A model generated the notes under the pieces. The model was not told where the DNA came from and made no database searches. It worked only from the letters and a program-made list of their open reading frames with translations. From the NCBI GenBank assembly GCA_948579315.1, contig CAPAOL010000003.1:56975-120974 (forward strand): DNA of 64,000 nucleotides, read 5' to 3'. Below are positions 51,255 through 60,548 of this stretch, piece by piece. The position numbers and the translations under genes were made by a program. Each line of letters begins with the position of its first letter. The stretch's first letter is position 1. The stretch is from an uncultured Phocaeicola sp. Lineage in GTDB: Bacteria > Bacteroidota > Bacteroidia > Bacteroidales > Bacteroidaceae.

Positions 51255-52640
51255 ATGAAACTAAAATTTTCTATTTTAACGATCCTGCTGTTCTTCTTAT
51301 CAGCATCTTTTCCCTTGGCCGCCCAAAAGGCTCCCCAACCGTTTGATATTGACACCCCTTCGCTCCGCGTCTTCCTTCCGGCTCCCGAACTGGCGACAGG
51401 CCGTGCCATAGTAGCCTGTCCGGGTGGCGGATATGGCGGACTGGCTGTCAACCACGAAGGCTATGACTGGGCACCTTACTTCAACAAACAAGGCATCGCA
51501 CTGATTGTACTGAAATATCGGATGCCTCATGGTGACCGCACTCTCCCCATCTCGGACGCCGAAGCTGCCATGAAAATGGCACGCGACAGTGCCGATGTAT
51601 GGAATCTGAATCCATATGATATAGGTATAATGGGCTCCTCTGCCGGAGGGCATCTAGCTTCAACCATCGCCACACATACCCGCCCCGAACTCCGCCCTAA
51701 CTTTCAAATCCTGTTCTATCCTGTCATCACCATGGATAAATCCTATACTCACATAGGATCTCACGATAATCTTTTAGGTAAGGACGCTTCCGCCGAACTG
51801 GAAACCGAATTTTCCAATGAGAAACAAGTAACCAAAGAAACTCCCCGCGCCTTTATCGCCTACAGTGACGATGACAAGACAGTTCCTCCTGCCAATGGGG
51901 TAAATTATTACCTGGGGCTGCACAAGAATCATGTACCAGCCGTACTCCATATTTATGCCAGTGGCGGACATGGCTGGGGTATCCGCGAAAACTTCATTTA
52001 CAAGAATGAGATGTTAAACGATTTATCCGCCTGGTTGCGCAGTTTCAAAGCTCCCCGTAAAGATGCTGTCCGGGTAGCCTGTGTAGGCAACAGCATTACT
52101 TACGGAGCAGGAATCAAAAACCGGAGCCACGACAGCTATCCCTCCGTTCTAGGCCGTTTGCTAGGAGATAAATACTGGGTGAAAAACTTTGGAGTCAGCG
52201 CACGTACCATGCTGAATAAAGGTGATCGCCCTTATATGAAAGAACAAGCTTACCAACAAGCATTGGCGTTCAACCCCAATATCGTTGTTATCAAACTGGG
52301 AACCAATGACAGCAAGTCATTCAACTGGGTACATAAAGCAGATTTCATAAAAGATACACAAACCATGATTGACGCCTTTAAAGCCCTTCCCTCACAACCT
52401 GAAATCTATCTATGCTATCCTTCAAAGGCATATCTTACCGGAGAAAGCATTAATGATGATATCATCTCAAAAGAGATTATACCTATGATTAAGAAGGTTG
52501 CCAAGAAAAACAAGCTGCCTGTCATTGACCTTCACAGCGCAATGGATGGAATGCCGGAATTATTCCCCGACCATATCCATCCCAATGAAGAAGGAGCGAA
52601 AGTGATGGCAAAAGCTGTTTACGATGCTATAGCAAAATAA
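51255..52640 (+). CDS. Two-domain carbohydrate esterase (alpha/beta-hydrolase + SGNH hydrolase)
   Basis: Secreted protein of 461 residues with signal peptide to about 24 (SFPLAAQ). Domain 1, about 30-265, is a BD-FAE-like alpha/beta hydrolase: CPGGGYGGLAVNHEGYDWA (oxyanion region), GSSAGGH with nucleophile Ser129, SDDDKTVPP (Asp) and SGGHGWG (His239). Domain 2, about 272-461, is an SGNH/GDSL hydrolase: VGNSITYGAG with Ser280, VSARTML, IKLGTNDSK and DHIHPNEEGA with the Asp-His pair. Both catalytic sets are intact. Such fusions act as glycan O-acetyl esterases; sialate O-acetylesterase is one possibility from related Bacteroides enzymes, but not shown by sequence. It sits between susC and the HTCS of PUL 2. 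Confidence 0.88.
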   Translation: MKLKFSILTILLFFLSASFPLAAQKAPQPFDIDTPSLRVFLPAPELATGRAIVACPGGGYGGLAVNHEGYDWAPYFNKQGIALIVLKYRMPHGDRTLPISDAEAAMKMARDSADVWNLNPYDIGIMGSSAGGHLASTIATHTRPELRPNFQILFYPVITMDKSYTHIGSHDNLLGKDASAELETEFSNEKQVTKETPRAFIAYSDDDKTVPPANGVNYYLGLHKNHVPAVLHIYASGGHGWGIRENFIYKNEMLNDLSAWLRSFKAPRKDAVRVACVGNSITYGAGIKNRSHDSYPSVLGRLLGDKYWVKNFGVSARTMLNKGDRPYMKEQAYQQALAFNPNIVVIKLGTNDSKSFNWVHKADFIKDTQTMIDAFKALPSQPEIYLCYPSKAYLTGESINDDIISKEIIPMIKKVAKKNKLPVIDLHSAMDGMPELFPDHIHPNEEGAKVMAKAVYDAIAK

Positions 52641-52723
52641 AAGGAAACGAAGGAGCAGACAGGAATTAATCAGCCAAAAAGAGACTTTTTATCGGTTGTC
52701 CGCATTATTCATACGTCATTTTG

Positions 52724-52754
52724 TTGTGTTATTCAAGACAATCAACTATTTTTG
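52724..52754 (+). promoter_or_regulatory. Promoter of the PUL 2 HTCS gene
   Basis: TATTTTTG (52747-52754) is a full -7 match; a partial -33 (TTG at 52724-52726) lies 20 bases upstream. The leader to the ATG at 52776 would be short, about 14 bases. Confidence 0.55.
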
Positions 52755-52775
52755 TTCCCAAACCTTGAGTAAGCA

Positions 52776-55700
52776 ATGAAAACATCTGCCCACAACATAC
52801 GAATCCTGTCCTTGCTCCTTCTATTCACTCTACTGCATTCTATATCAGAAGCCAAACAGTACTTTTTCCAACAAATCCCCTCTCAAAACGGACTTTCCTC
52901 CATGGTACGCTGTATGGAAGTCAGTCAGGAAAAAGGATATGTCTGGATAGGGACACGCTCAGGAATCGGACGATTCGACGGTTACGAACAGCGAAGATAT
53001 CTGCGCGGTAATGTCACACATATTTTGGAAGATGAAGAACATACCATTTGGGCCATCACAGAAAAGGGAGTATTCCGCTACAATGAAAAAGAAGACAAGT
53101 TTACCCTTGTGCGGGATAAAGACAACAATCCGGTAATAGCCAGTTCTCTTTGCCTATGGGAGGACGGAGTAATCTTCGGGGGAAGAGGCAGTCTATACAA
53201 ATACAACTATGAAGACCATATTATCAACCTGTTCCATACGTTGAAGCCGAACGGCAAGTATCATATTTCCAATCTTTACCAATGGGATTCCCGCACTCTC
53301 CTGGCCACCAACCGATGGGCAAAAGCTCTGTTTATTGATATCGCTACGGGCAACACCCGTCCTGTTCCCTTCAACAGTGAACAGATTATCTCACTGTTGA
53401 TTGATAAAAAAGGGAATGTATGGGTAGCTCATTACAATCAGGGAGTAAGCTGTTATGACCGCAATGGAAAACAATTACAGACCTATCATACACAAAACTC
53501 TCCCCTCAAAACCAATGTAGTGCTATCATTAGAAGAGCATAACGGACAAATATGGATGGGTACAGACGGAGGAGGAATCCATATTCTCAATCCGCAGACC
53601 GGCAAGATATCGACATTGAGGTACATTCCGGGAGATCGTTACTCCTTGCCTGCCAACTCTATTCTTTGTCTATATAACGACAAAAGCGACAATATGTGGG
53701 CAGGAAGTGTACGTAACGGATTAATCAATATTAAAGAGGTAGGAATGAAAACCTATCAAGACGTACTGCCGGGACAGAATTACGGACTGAGTGAGAAAAC
53801 AATCCTATCCATTTATCAGGACCATGACAATCAAATATGGATCGGAACAGACGGAGGGGGCATCAACCTCTTCGACCCGGCCACCGGAAAGTTTCATCAC
53901 ATACTTTCTACCTGGGAAGAAAAGGTGGCTTCCATCACCGGCATGGACAAAGACCATCTGCTGGTTTCGCTATTCAGCCAAGGCCTGTTTATCTTTCATA
54001 AAGAAACCCACCGATATCAGCCGCTTGTCATTATCAACGACAGCATTAATGATATTTTATGCCATCGGGGAAAAACAGTCAATGTATATCAAAATACTCC
54101 TGAAACCATTTTGATGTTATCCGAAATACCTTATAAATACCATATTGGTAAAAAGCAATTCATTCCCATCACCAAGGGAAAAGGCATCACTGATATTGTC
54201 GGTACATTGTTACCCATAAACAGCACAGGAGAGGATTGCTATCTGCACGATTTGGAACATATCTATCATATCAACTCCAGCCTCAACGAACTGGAACTTA
54301 TATTTACCTGTCAAACAGACACCGTGTTCAATTCTGTTTCACAAGACGAGAACGGATTGCTATGGATAGGCAGTAACCATGGTTTAAGTTATTATAATCC
54401 GGGTACAAAGCAATATACCCTTGTCCCCAATACCCTGATTAATGAAATAAGCTCGCTCATTTGTGACCGGCAAGGACGTGTATGGATAGGAACGGAAGAA
54501 AAATTATTCGCATATCTGATTAAAGAAAAGAAGTTCATCTTATTCGGTGAACCGGACGGAGTGGTACAAAACGAATATCTGGAGAAACCCCGGTTGCTCT
54601 CTTCATCCGGAGATGTCTATATGGGAGGTGTAAACGGCTTGCTACATATCAACCGGCACTTACCTGACGAACCCGCACTTCTCCCCACTCTTCAACTGGC
54701 CGACATCCTAGTGGGCGGAGAACGTGTCTACGACCGGATATCAAACGACCACCAACTTAGTGTCAATGAAAAAAGCAAACCGATCATCATCAAAATCATC
54801 ACCCGTGATAAGGATATTTTCCGCAAACCCATGTATAGATACACCATTACAGGACTGAACGGACAAAACATCTATTCTTATTTACCGGAAATAAACTTAA
54901 GCAGTCTGCCTACAGGCAGTTATCACATAAAAGCCGCCTGTAGTACCCGCAACGGTGACTGGACAGCAGACTATGATATTCTTACCCTGACAGTACTGCC
55001 TCCCTGGTATAAATCCGGCTGGTTCATCCTAAGTTGCACCCTTTTTATCTTCATCAGTGTCATCCTCACTTTCATCCTGATATTGCGCAACAAAGAAACC
55101 AAGCTAAAGTGGGCAATGAAAGAACATGAACAGCAGGTATACGAAGAAAAAGTGCGCTTTCTCATCAACATCAGCCATGAGCTCCGGACTCCACTGACCT
55201 TGATACATGCACCCTTGAAACAACTAATGGACAAACTTACCGCCGACAACGAAAATTATCCGTTGATCCAAAGCATCTGTAAACAATCTGAACGGATGAA
55301 GAACATTCTGAATACTGTTCTGAATGTTCGCAAAATGGAAGTAGGACAAAGCACACTCCATATCCAGAGCATACAATTGGATGAATGGGCGGAGCAACTG
55401 ATTTCCGATTTTAAACCGGAAGCCTCCGTCAGAGGCATCACGCTCGTCTATCAACCTGAGCCGGAGATTCAAACCTTGTGCTTCGACAAAGAAAAATGTA
55501 CCACTATCCTGACCAACCTATTAATTAACGCATTGAAATATACTCCCGATGAGAGTACAATCAGCATTTCAACCCGTTTGTCGGAAGACAGGACAAGAGT
55601 ACGCATATCCATTTCCGACCAAGGTCCGGGACTGAAAGATGTGGATACCAACAATCTCTTTGTCCGCTTTTACCAAGGCAACAACAGTCGTCCCGGCACA

Positions 55701-56708
55701 GGAATCGGATTGTCCTATTCTAAAATACTGGTCGAACAACACGGAGGCAACATTGGAGCCTACGACAACAAGAATTTCGGAAGTCCGGGAGCCACTTTCT
55801 GGTTCGAACTTCCATTAAATACCGAACCGGGAAATATCACGCTGCACCCACAAGAATATCTGAATACACTTTTGGCACCCACGCAAGAAACAGAAAGCAT
55901 TCCCGAACAACAGGAAGAAAATAAAACAGCCCCAAGCCATACCTTATTAATAGTAGATGACAACAAAGACCTGACCGATTATCTGGCAACAGCCCTGAAA
56001 GACCGGTTTAAGACAATATGGGTAGCCGCCGATGGAGAGGAAGCATTGCGTCTTTGCCGGGAAAAACGTCCTCATATAGTTGTAAGCGATATCCAAATGC
56101 CCCATATGAACGGCTATGAGCTATGTAAACAAATAAAAGAAGATTTGGAAATAAGCCATATCCCGGTTATCCTGCTCACTGCACGTAATGACGAAGAAAG
56201 CCAACTATATGGTTATAAAAACGGAGCAGACGCCTACATCACAAAACCTTTTGAAGTAAGTATGCTGTATGCAATTGTCTGTAGCCAACTGCATAACCGG
56301 GAACGGATGCGTACCCGCTATACAGACATCGGTCCTCTGCCGCCACCCGAAGAAGGAACCTTCAGTTCGGCCGATGAAGAATTTTTAAATCGCCTGAATC
56401 AGATAATCACAGAACATCTGGATAACGAACAGTTGGGTATTCCATTCATTTGCAACAAAATAGGAATCAGCAGAGCTTCTTTATACAATAAGCTGAAAGC
56501 ATTGACAGATATGGGAGCCAACGACTATATAACCAAAATACGTATGGAGAGAGCTATCTGGCTTATTCTCCATACAGAACTCAGTGTCAATGACATAGCA
56601 GATAAGACAGGATTCTCGACCGCCAGATATTTCAGCACTGTATTCAAACAGCATACAGGTTGTTCCCCTACCCAATACAGAGAGAAACCGCCTGTCAACA
56701 CTCAATAA
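52776..56708 (+). CDS. Hybrid two-component system sensor/regulator (HTCS) of PUL 2
   Basis: Inner-membrane HTCS of 1310 residues. Signal peptide to about 26 (SISEAK). The periplasmic part has two propellers of Reg_prop blades (VWIGTRSGIGRFDG, IWMGTDGGGIHILNP, IWIGTDGGGINLFDP, LWIGSNHGLSYYNP) to about 640 and a Y_Y_Y domain at about 686-735. One membrane helix lies at 747-770. Cytoplasmic domains are HisKA (NISHELRTPL, His801), HATPase (NLLINALKYTP, GTGIGLSYSKILVEQHGG), receiver (IVDDNKDL, Asp1105 in VSDIQMP, TKPF) and an AraC-type DNA-binding domain (GISRASLYNKLKALTDMGANDYITKIRMERA to the end). All phospho-acceptor residues are intact. Expected to induce susCD and the enzyme operon when its oligosaccharide binds. 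Confidence 0.97.
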   Translation: MKTSAHNIRILSLLLLFTLLHSISEAKQYFFQQIPSQNGLSSMVRCMEVSQEKGYVWIGTRSGIGRFDGYEQRRYLRGNVTHILEDEEHTIWAITEKGVFRYNEKEDKFTLVRDKDNNPVIASSLCLWEDGVIFGGRGSLYKYNYEDHIINLFHTLKPNGKYHISNLYQWDSRTLLATNRWAKALFIDIATGNTRPVPFNSEQIISLLIDKKGNVWVAHYNQGVSCYDRNGKQLQTYHTQNSPLKTNVVLSLEEHNGQIWMGTDGGGIHILNPQTGKISTLRYIPGDRYSLPANSILCLYNDKSDNMWAGSVRNGLINIKEVGMKTYQDVLPGQNYGLSEKTILSIYQDHDNQIWIGTDGGGINLFDPATGKFHHILSTWEEKVASITGMDKDHLLVSLFSQGLFIFHKETHRYQPLVIINDSINDILCHRGKTVNVYQNTPETILMLSEIPYKYHIGKKQFIPITKGKGITDIVGTLLPINSTGEDCYLHDLEHIYHINSSLNELELIFTCQTDTVFNSVSQDENGLLWIGSNHGLSYYNPGTKQYTLVPNTLINEISSLICDRQGRVWIGTEEKLFAYLIKEKKFILFGEPDGVVQNEYLEKPRLLSSSGDVYMGGVNGLLHINRHLPDEPALLPTLQLADILVGGERVYDRISNDHQLSVNEKSKPIIIKIITRDKDIFRKPMYRYTITGLNGQNIYSYLPEINLSSLPTGSYHIKAACSTRNGDWTADYDILTLTVLPPWYKSGWFILSCTLFIFISVILTFILILRNKETKLKWAMKEHEQQVYEEKVRFLINISHELRTPLTLIHAPLKQLMDKLTADNENYPLIQSICKQSERMKNILNTVLNVRKMEVGQSTLHIQSIQLDEWAEQLISDFKPEASVRGITLVYQPEPEIQTLCFDKEKCTTILTNLLINALKYTPDESTISISTRLSEDRTRVRISISDQGPGLKDVDTNNLFVRFYQGNNSRPGTGIGLSYSKILVEQHGGNIGAYDNKNFGSPGATFWFELPLNTEPGNITLHPQEYLNTLLAPTQETESIPEQQEENKTAPSHTLLIVDDNKDLTDYLATALKDRFKTIWVAADGEEALRLCREKRPHIVVSDIQMPHMNGYELCKQIKEDLEISHIPVILLTARNDEESQLYGYKNGADAYITKPFEVSMLYAIVCSQLHNRERMRTRYTDIGPLPPPEEGTFSSADEEFLNRLNQIITEHLDNEQLGIPFICNKIGISRASLYNKLKALTDMGANDYITKIRMERAIWLILHTELSVNDIADKTGFSTARYFSTVFKQHTGCSPTQYREKPPVNTQ

Positions 56709-56728
56709 CCCTATAAAACCCTGTTTTC

Positions 56729-56787
56729 ATTCCATGTTATGTTAATTTCCGACCATTTATAATAATAAATGATATATAACATGGAAT
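56729..56787. repeat. 12-bp inverted repeat between the HTCS and RRM genes
   Basis: ATTCCATGTTAT (56729-56740) and ATAACATGGAAT (56776-56787) are exact complements around 35 bases. It starts 20 bases after the HTCS stop. No T-run follows, so it is only a weak terminator candidate; it could also fold in a long RRM leader. The rest of the gap to 56973 shows no TAnnTTTG match. Confidence 0.6.
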
Positions 56788-56973
56788 AAAAGCAGAGATA
56801 TAGTGCATTATCCAAATGAAAGAGTTTACTTTGTCCAACAAACAATTAGAGATTTATTCTAGTTTTATTCTCATCATGTATCTTCTCAGTTATCCACATT
56901 GAGTATATTCATTCCTGATTTAGAGCTTCTTGAAATTTCGTTGTTAGATTATTAATTTTTTATATTGACAGTT

Positions 56974-57219
56974 ATGAATATGTATGTTGGAAACCTTAGC
57001 TACAACGTTAAGGAAGTAGATTTGAGAGAAGTTATGGAAGAGTATGGAACAGTAGGCTCAGTCAAGTTAATCATTGACCGTGATACAAGAAGATCAAAAG
57101 GTTTCGCCTTTGTCGAAATGCCGGAAACTTCAGAAGCTTCAAACGCTATCAAACAGTTGAACGGCGTAGAATATGCCGGTCGTCCAATGGTAGTAAAAGA
57201 AGCCTTACCCAGAAATTAA
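56974..57219 (+). CDS. Single-RRM RNA-binding protein
   Basis: Protein of 81 residues made of one RRM domain. RNP2 is MYVGNLSY and RNP1 is KGFAFVEM, with the aromatic residues that stack on RNA. The full beta-alpha-beta-beta-alpha-beta order can be read to VVKEALPRN. Bacteroides species carry several such small proteins (Rbp family), described as post-transcriptional regulators, including of PUL genes (from memory). A TTG codon at 56965 is in frame, but the ATG at 56974 is the natural start. The gene is followed within 7 bases by an exceptionally long perfect hairpin. Confidence 0.95.
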   Translation: MNMYVGNLSYNVKEVDLREVMEEYGTVGSVKLIIDRDTRRSKGFAFVEMPETSEASNAIKQLNGVEYAGRPMVVKEALPRN

Positions 57220-57225
57220 TAGAGT

Positions 57226-57292
57226 AAACTTGATAGACAAAGAAAAAGGATTTTCCTGCATGGAAAATCCTTTTTCTTTGTCTATCAAGTTT
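57226..57292. terminator. Perfect 31-bp hairpin, probable bidirectional terminator
   Basis: Bases 57226-57256 and 57262-57292 are exact complements with a five-base loop (TGCAT). The stem contains AAAGAAAAAGGATTTTCC. It lies between the RRM stop and the convergent ThrE stop (57319). The U-rich right arm (CCTTTTTCTTTG) could serve termination on both strands. A stem this long without a mismatch exceeds a usual terminator and would be a good RNase III substrate. Confidence 0.85.
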
Positions 57293-57318
57293 TAATGAAT
57301 ACTGCTTACATACACCAG

Positions 57319-58665
57319 CTACCACTCTATAAATTTACCACGAGCTCTGCGTTCCGCCAACATCTGTGTAAGAAAACGCTGGCGGTCCTTGGCTATGTAA
57401 CGCCGGGCAAAAATATTAGGAACAGCTACCCCCAAGGCTATACAGAAAATGATAAGCGCCGAGTTAATACCATTGGAAAAAGCAAGTGTCACTTCTCCTA
57501 CCACTCCACGCATATTGATAAGCGCCAGCAACGAACGATACATCAAGACACCGGGAACCATCGGAATGACAGAAGGAATAGTCAGCACATGATTAGGAAC
57601 ATGAAACCAATGAACGGCTTTGACAGCTATCAAACTCACAACAAAGCTTCCCATAAACGAACCGATCACCGGACCATATCCTAATTCAAAGTTTACAAAG
57701 TTACGGGTACATACTGCAATTATTCCACCTACAGCCACCACCCACAACAAACGTCTCTGCACATTAAATATAGTGGCGAATCCCATAGCCGCAATAGCAG
57801 CCGCAACAGCATATACCCAATAAGCATCGTGCGGCACCATGCTCAGTTCACTGAACTTCTGGTCGATAGTCACATCACTCATCACCAGCAGCCTCAAGGC
57901 AAAAGCGATACCAAACGCCATGCCTCCTACCATCATTACCGTGTTGGCTGCACGTGTAATACCTACCAACAAGTGATTGTCAATCATATCGTCCACAAAA
58001 TTTATCAGCGGCACACCGGGAACTATATATAAGGTACAGGCCAGCAACGGATGATACGGAGTGGAAGATAAACCTGAAAAAGAAAACGCATAAGCCAGAC
58101 AAGTACATAAAAATGCAGAGATCGCAATACTCATATATACATTGATACCGAACTCAATGCAACGGGCACGGGTACGGAACCCCACAAAAGTACAAATAGC
58201 CGTAATCAGAAAAGCAATCCAGTCACCACCAAACAGCTTGCAGAACCCTCCACAGGCAAACCCGGTACAGATTGCCACGACATAGGGGGTATAATTACGC
58301 TCCTGACGAGCAATCTTCTCCAGTTCTTCCTCGTATTTATCCAATGAATAATCCTGCTCAATGGCACGCCACGAAAGTTTACTGATTTTTGAAATGGCTT
58401 CCATATTGATGCCATGTTTCTCGCATTTCTGAAATTTGGAAAAAGAGTGCTTCTCGTCACTCACATTGACCATCAGCATCGTCCACCGGATATCAATATG
58501 CAGTTTCTCTTCCGGAATGCCCAGATAAGCGGCCACGCGCTTCATGTTTCTTTCAATCCGGTTAGTGTCTGCCGCACTCTCCATCAGCAGCTTGCCGGTA
58601 CGTAATAAAAGGTCTAGTTTACGGCGCAATAGCAGCACCTCTTGTTCATTTGTTGTCTCGTTCAT
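57319..58665 (-). CDS. ThrE-type threonine/serine exporter family membrane protein
   Basis: Inner-membrane protein of 448 residues joining both ThrE modules. The N-terminal DUF1212 region, about 1-270, holds LLLRTGKLLMESAADTNRIERNM, a cytoplasmic segment and five hydrophobic helices with YIVPGVPLINFVDDMIDNHLLVGITRAANTVMM (the PGxPL motif). The C-terminal DUF3815 part has another set of helices with IPSVIPMVPGVLMYRSLLALIN (a second PG motif). In Corynebacterium ThrE exports threonine and serine; here that activity is inferred from family. In other bacteria the two parts are separate genes (YjjP/YjjB); the fused form is seen here. Confidence 0.93.
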   Translation of the reverse strand: MNETTNEQEVLLLRRKLDLLLRTGKLLMESAADTNRIERNMKRVAAYLGIPEEKLHIDIRWTMLMVNVSDEKHSFSKFQKCEKHGINMEAISKISKLSWRAIEQDYSLDKYEEELEKIARQERNYTPYVVAICTGFACGGFCKLFGGDWIAFLITAICTFVGFRTRARCIEFGINVYMSIAISAFLCTCLAYAFSFSGLSSTPYHPLLACTLYIVPGVPLINFVDDMIDNHLLVGITRAANTVMMVGGMAFGIAFALRLLVMSDVTIDQKFSELSMVPHDAYWVYAVAAAIAAMGFATIFNVQRRLLWVVAVGGIIAVCTRNFVNFELGYGPVIGSFMGSFVVSLIAVKAVHWFHVPNHVLTIPSVIPMVPGVLMYRSLLALINMRGVVGEVTLAFSNGINSALIIFCIALGVAVPNIFARRYIAKDRQRFLTQMLAERRARGKFIEW

Positions 58666-58723
58666 CTTCTTTTTACCTCAATTTTGTTTACTCTGACAGG
58701 AAACAGGTTGTTTTTTCGGGGTG

Positions 58724-58731
58724 CAAAGGTA
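58724..58731 (-). promoter_or_regulatory. -7 element (TACCTTTG) for the ThrE-type gene
   Basis: TACCTTTG on the minus strand matches TAnnTTTG, 58 bases before the ATG at 58665. No -33 match was found. Confidence 0.45.
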
Positions 58732-58784
58732 CAAAAAGTATATGATATTCATAACTAAATGTAGGAACAGAAATGAAATTGTCG

Positions 58785-58792
58785 TATCTTTG
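58785..58792 (+). promoter_or_regulatory. -7 element (TATCTTTG) for the PASTA-rluD-ddl operon
   Basis: TATCTTTG on the plus strand matches TAnnTTTG, 22 bases before the PASTA-protein ATG. No -33 TTTG is visible. Confidence 0.5.
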
Positions 58793-58814
58793 ACCCGAAA
58801 TAATTAAGTTAGAT

Positions 58815-59456
58815 ATGGTAACATTCAAAGAATTCTTTTCATTCAAGAATAACCGCTTCTTCTGGCTCAATCTGATAGCGATGGTAGTGGTCATTGTGGC
58901 AGCAGCCTGGGGAACCCTTCAATGGCTGGACAGCTATACACGCCACGGCGAAGCAGTGGTAGTGCCCGATGTAAAAGGAATGAATCTGCGGATCGCAGAA
59001 AATGAACTCGACAAGCAGTCACTAAAATCAATCGTCATAGACTCCAGCTATGTAAAAGGAATAGCCCCCGGTGCTATTCTGGAACAGAATCCCGCCGGTG
59101 GCTCCAAGGTGAAGTCGGGCAGAACCGTCTATCTGACCGTCAATGCAGACAGCGCCCCCAAGGTAGCCATTCCCGATGTCATGGATAATAGTTCTCTCCG
59201 CCAGGCCGAAGCCAAATTACGTGCATTAGGTTTTAAAATAACCGAACCCGAATATATCAGCGGCGAAAAAGACTGGGTATACAGCATAAAATACCGAGGA
59301 CGCGACTTGAAAGCCGGAGAAAAGGTTCCTCACGAAGCCGTACTGACACTCACGGTAGGCAACGGCAATGAAACCATGCCCGAAGATTCTGCATTGGTAA
59401 ATGAATCCGGAACTGCGAACGATGACAAACCGGTGGTAGACGAATCCTGGTTTTAA
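58815..59456 (+). CDS. Membrane-anchored PASTA domain protein
   Basis: Protein of 213 residues: short cytoplasmic N-terminus, one membrane helix at about 17-38 (FFWLNLIAMVVVIVAAAWGTLQ), then PASTA domains outside (VVVPDVKGMNLRIAENELDKQSLKSIVI...AILEQNPAGGSKVKSGRTVYLTVN and VAIPDVMDNSSLRQAEAKLRALGFKI...LKAGEKVPHEAVLTLTVG) and an acidic tail. PASTA domains bind muropeptides or the penicillin-binding-protein surface in other phyla. There is no kinase or transpeptidase domain. It precedes rluD by 15 bases and ddl further on, suggesting a role in cell-wall biology. Confidence 0.92.
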   Translation: MVTFKEFFSFKNNRFFWLNLIAMVVVIVAAAWGTLQWLDSYTRHGEAVVVPDVKGMNLRIAENELDKQSLKSIVIDSSYVKGIAPGAILEQNPAGGSKVKSGRTVYLTVNADSAPKVAIPDVMDNSSLRQAEAKLRALGFKITEPEYISGEKDWVYSIKYRGRDLKAGEKVPHEAVLTLTVGNGNETMPEDSALVNESGTANDDKPVVDESWF

Positions 59457-59471
59457 ACTTAACACACAGTG

Positions 59472-60548
59472 ATGATGAAAGAAGAATATGTGGATGAACT
59501 GGACGACACACTGGATGATGTGGAACCGGTAGTGGACAACCCTGCCGAACTGTATGAACATTTCCGTGTAGTAGTAGACAAAGGACAGTCACAGGTGCGC
59601 GTGGACAAATATTTGTTCGAACGGCTTGTCAACTCTTCGCGCAACCGTATTCAGAAGGCTGCCGACGCCGGTCTTATCATGGCGAACGGCAAACCGGTGA
59701 AAAGCAGTTATAAAGTAAAGCCTTGCGACGTGCTGACGGTGATGATGGACCGTCCACGTTATGATAATGATATCATTCCCGAAGATATTCCATTGGATAT
59801 AGTCTATGAGGACAACGATTTGATGGTAGTCAACAAACCGGCCGGACTGGTAGTGCATCCGGGATGCGGAAACTACCACGGCACGCTGGTCAACGCCATA
59901 GCATGGCATCTGAAAGACAATCCCAAATACGACCCTAATGATCCGCAAGTGGGATTAGTCCACCGTATAGACAAAGATACCTCAGGCCTGCTCGTGGTAG
60001 CCAAGACCCCCGATGCCAAGACTCATTTGGGACTTCAGTTCTACAACAAGACCACCAAACGTAAATACAATGCTCTGGTATGGGGTGTCGTAGAAAATAA
60101 CGAAGGAACCATAGAAGGGAATATAGGACGAAACCCCAAAGACCGCATGCAAATGGCCGTACTGAGTGACCCCGCCCAAGGAAAGCACGCCGTCACCCAC
60201 TATCGGGTACTGGAACGTCTGGGCTATGTCACGCTGGTAGAGTGTGTACTTGAAACGGGACGCACCCACCAGATACGTGTCCACATGAAGCACATCGGAC
60301 ACACGCTGTTCAACGATGAGCGTTATGGCGGAAACGAAATTTTAAAAGGAACTCATTTTAGTAAATACAAACAATTCGTAAACAACTGTTTCGAGACCTG
60401 CCCCCGCCAGGCATTACACGCCATGACGCTGGGCTTTGTCCATCCCCGTACAGGCGAAGAGATGTTCTTCACCTCTCCGCTGCCCGAGGATATGACAAAC
60501 CTGATAGACAAGTGGAGAAACTATATCAGTAACAGAGAAGAACTATGA
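59472..60548 (+). CDS. rluD: RluA/RluD-family 23S rRNA pseudouridine synthase
   Basis: Cytoplasmic enzyme of 358 residues. An acidic N-terminal stretch is followed by an S4 RNA-binding domain at about 40-95 (QVRVDKYLFERLVNSSRNRIQKAADAGLIMANGKPVKSSYKVKPCDVL) and the catalytic domain, with VGLVHRIDKDTSGLLVVAKT (catalytic Asp in RIDKDTSG) and the family segments KPAGLVVHPG and ETGRTHQIRVHMKHIGH. Known targets in E. coli are uridines 1911, 1915 and 1917 of 23S rRNA; RluD versus another RluA member cannot be fixed. GTG at 59469, ATG at 59472 and ATG at 59475 are all possible starts. Its stop overlaps the ddl start by four bases. Confidence 0.92.
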   Translation: MMKEEYVDELDDTLDDVEPVVDNPAELYEHFRVVVDKGQSQVRVDKYLFERLVNSSRNRIQKAADAGLIMANGKPVKSSYKVKPCDVLTVMMDRPRYDNDIIPEDIPLDIVYEDNDLMVVNKPAGLVVHPGCGNYHGTLVNAIAWHLKDNPKYDPNDPQVGLVHRIDKDTSGLLVVAKTPDAKTHLGLQFYNKTTKRKYNALVWGVVENNEGTIEGNIGRNPKDRMQMAVLSDPAQGKHAVTHYRVLERLGYVTLVECVLETGRTHQIRVHMKHIGHTLFNDERYGGNEILKGTHFSKYKQFVNNCFETCPRQALHAMTLGFVHPRTGEEMFFTSPLPEDMTNLIDKWRNYISNREEL

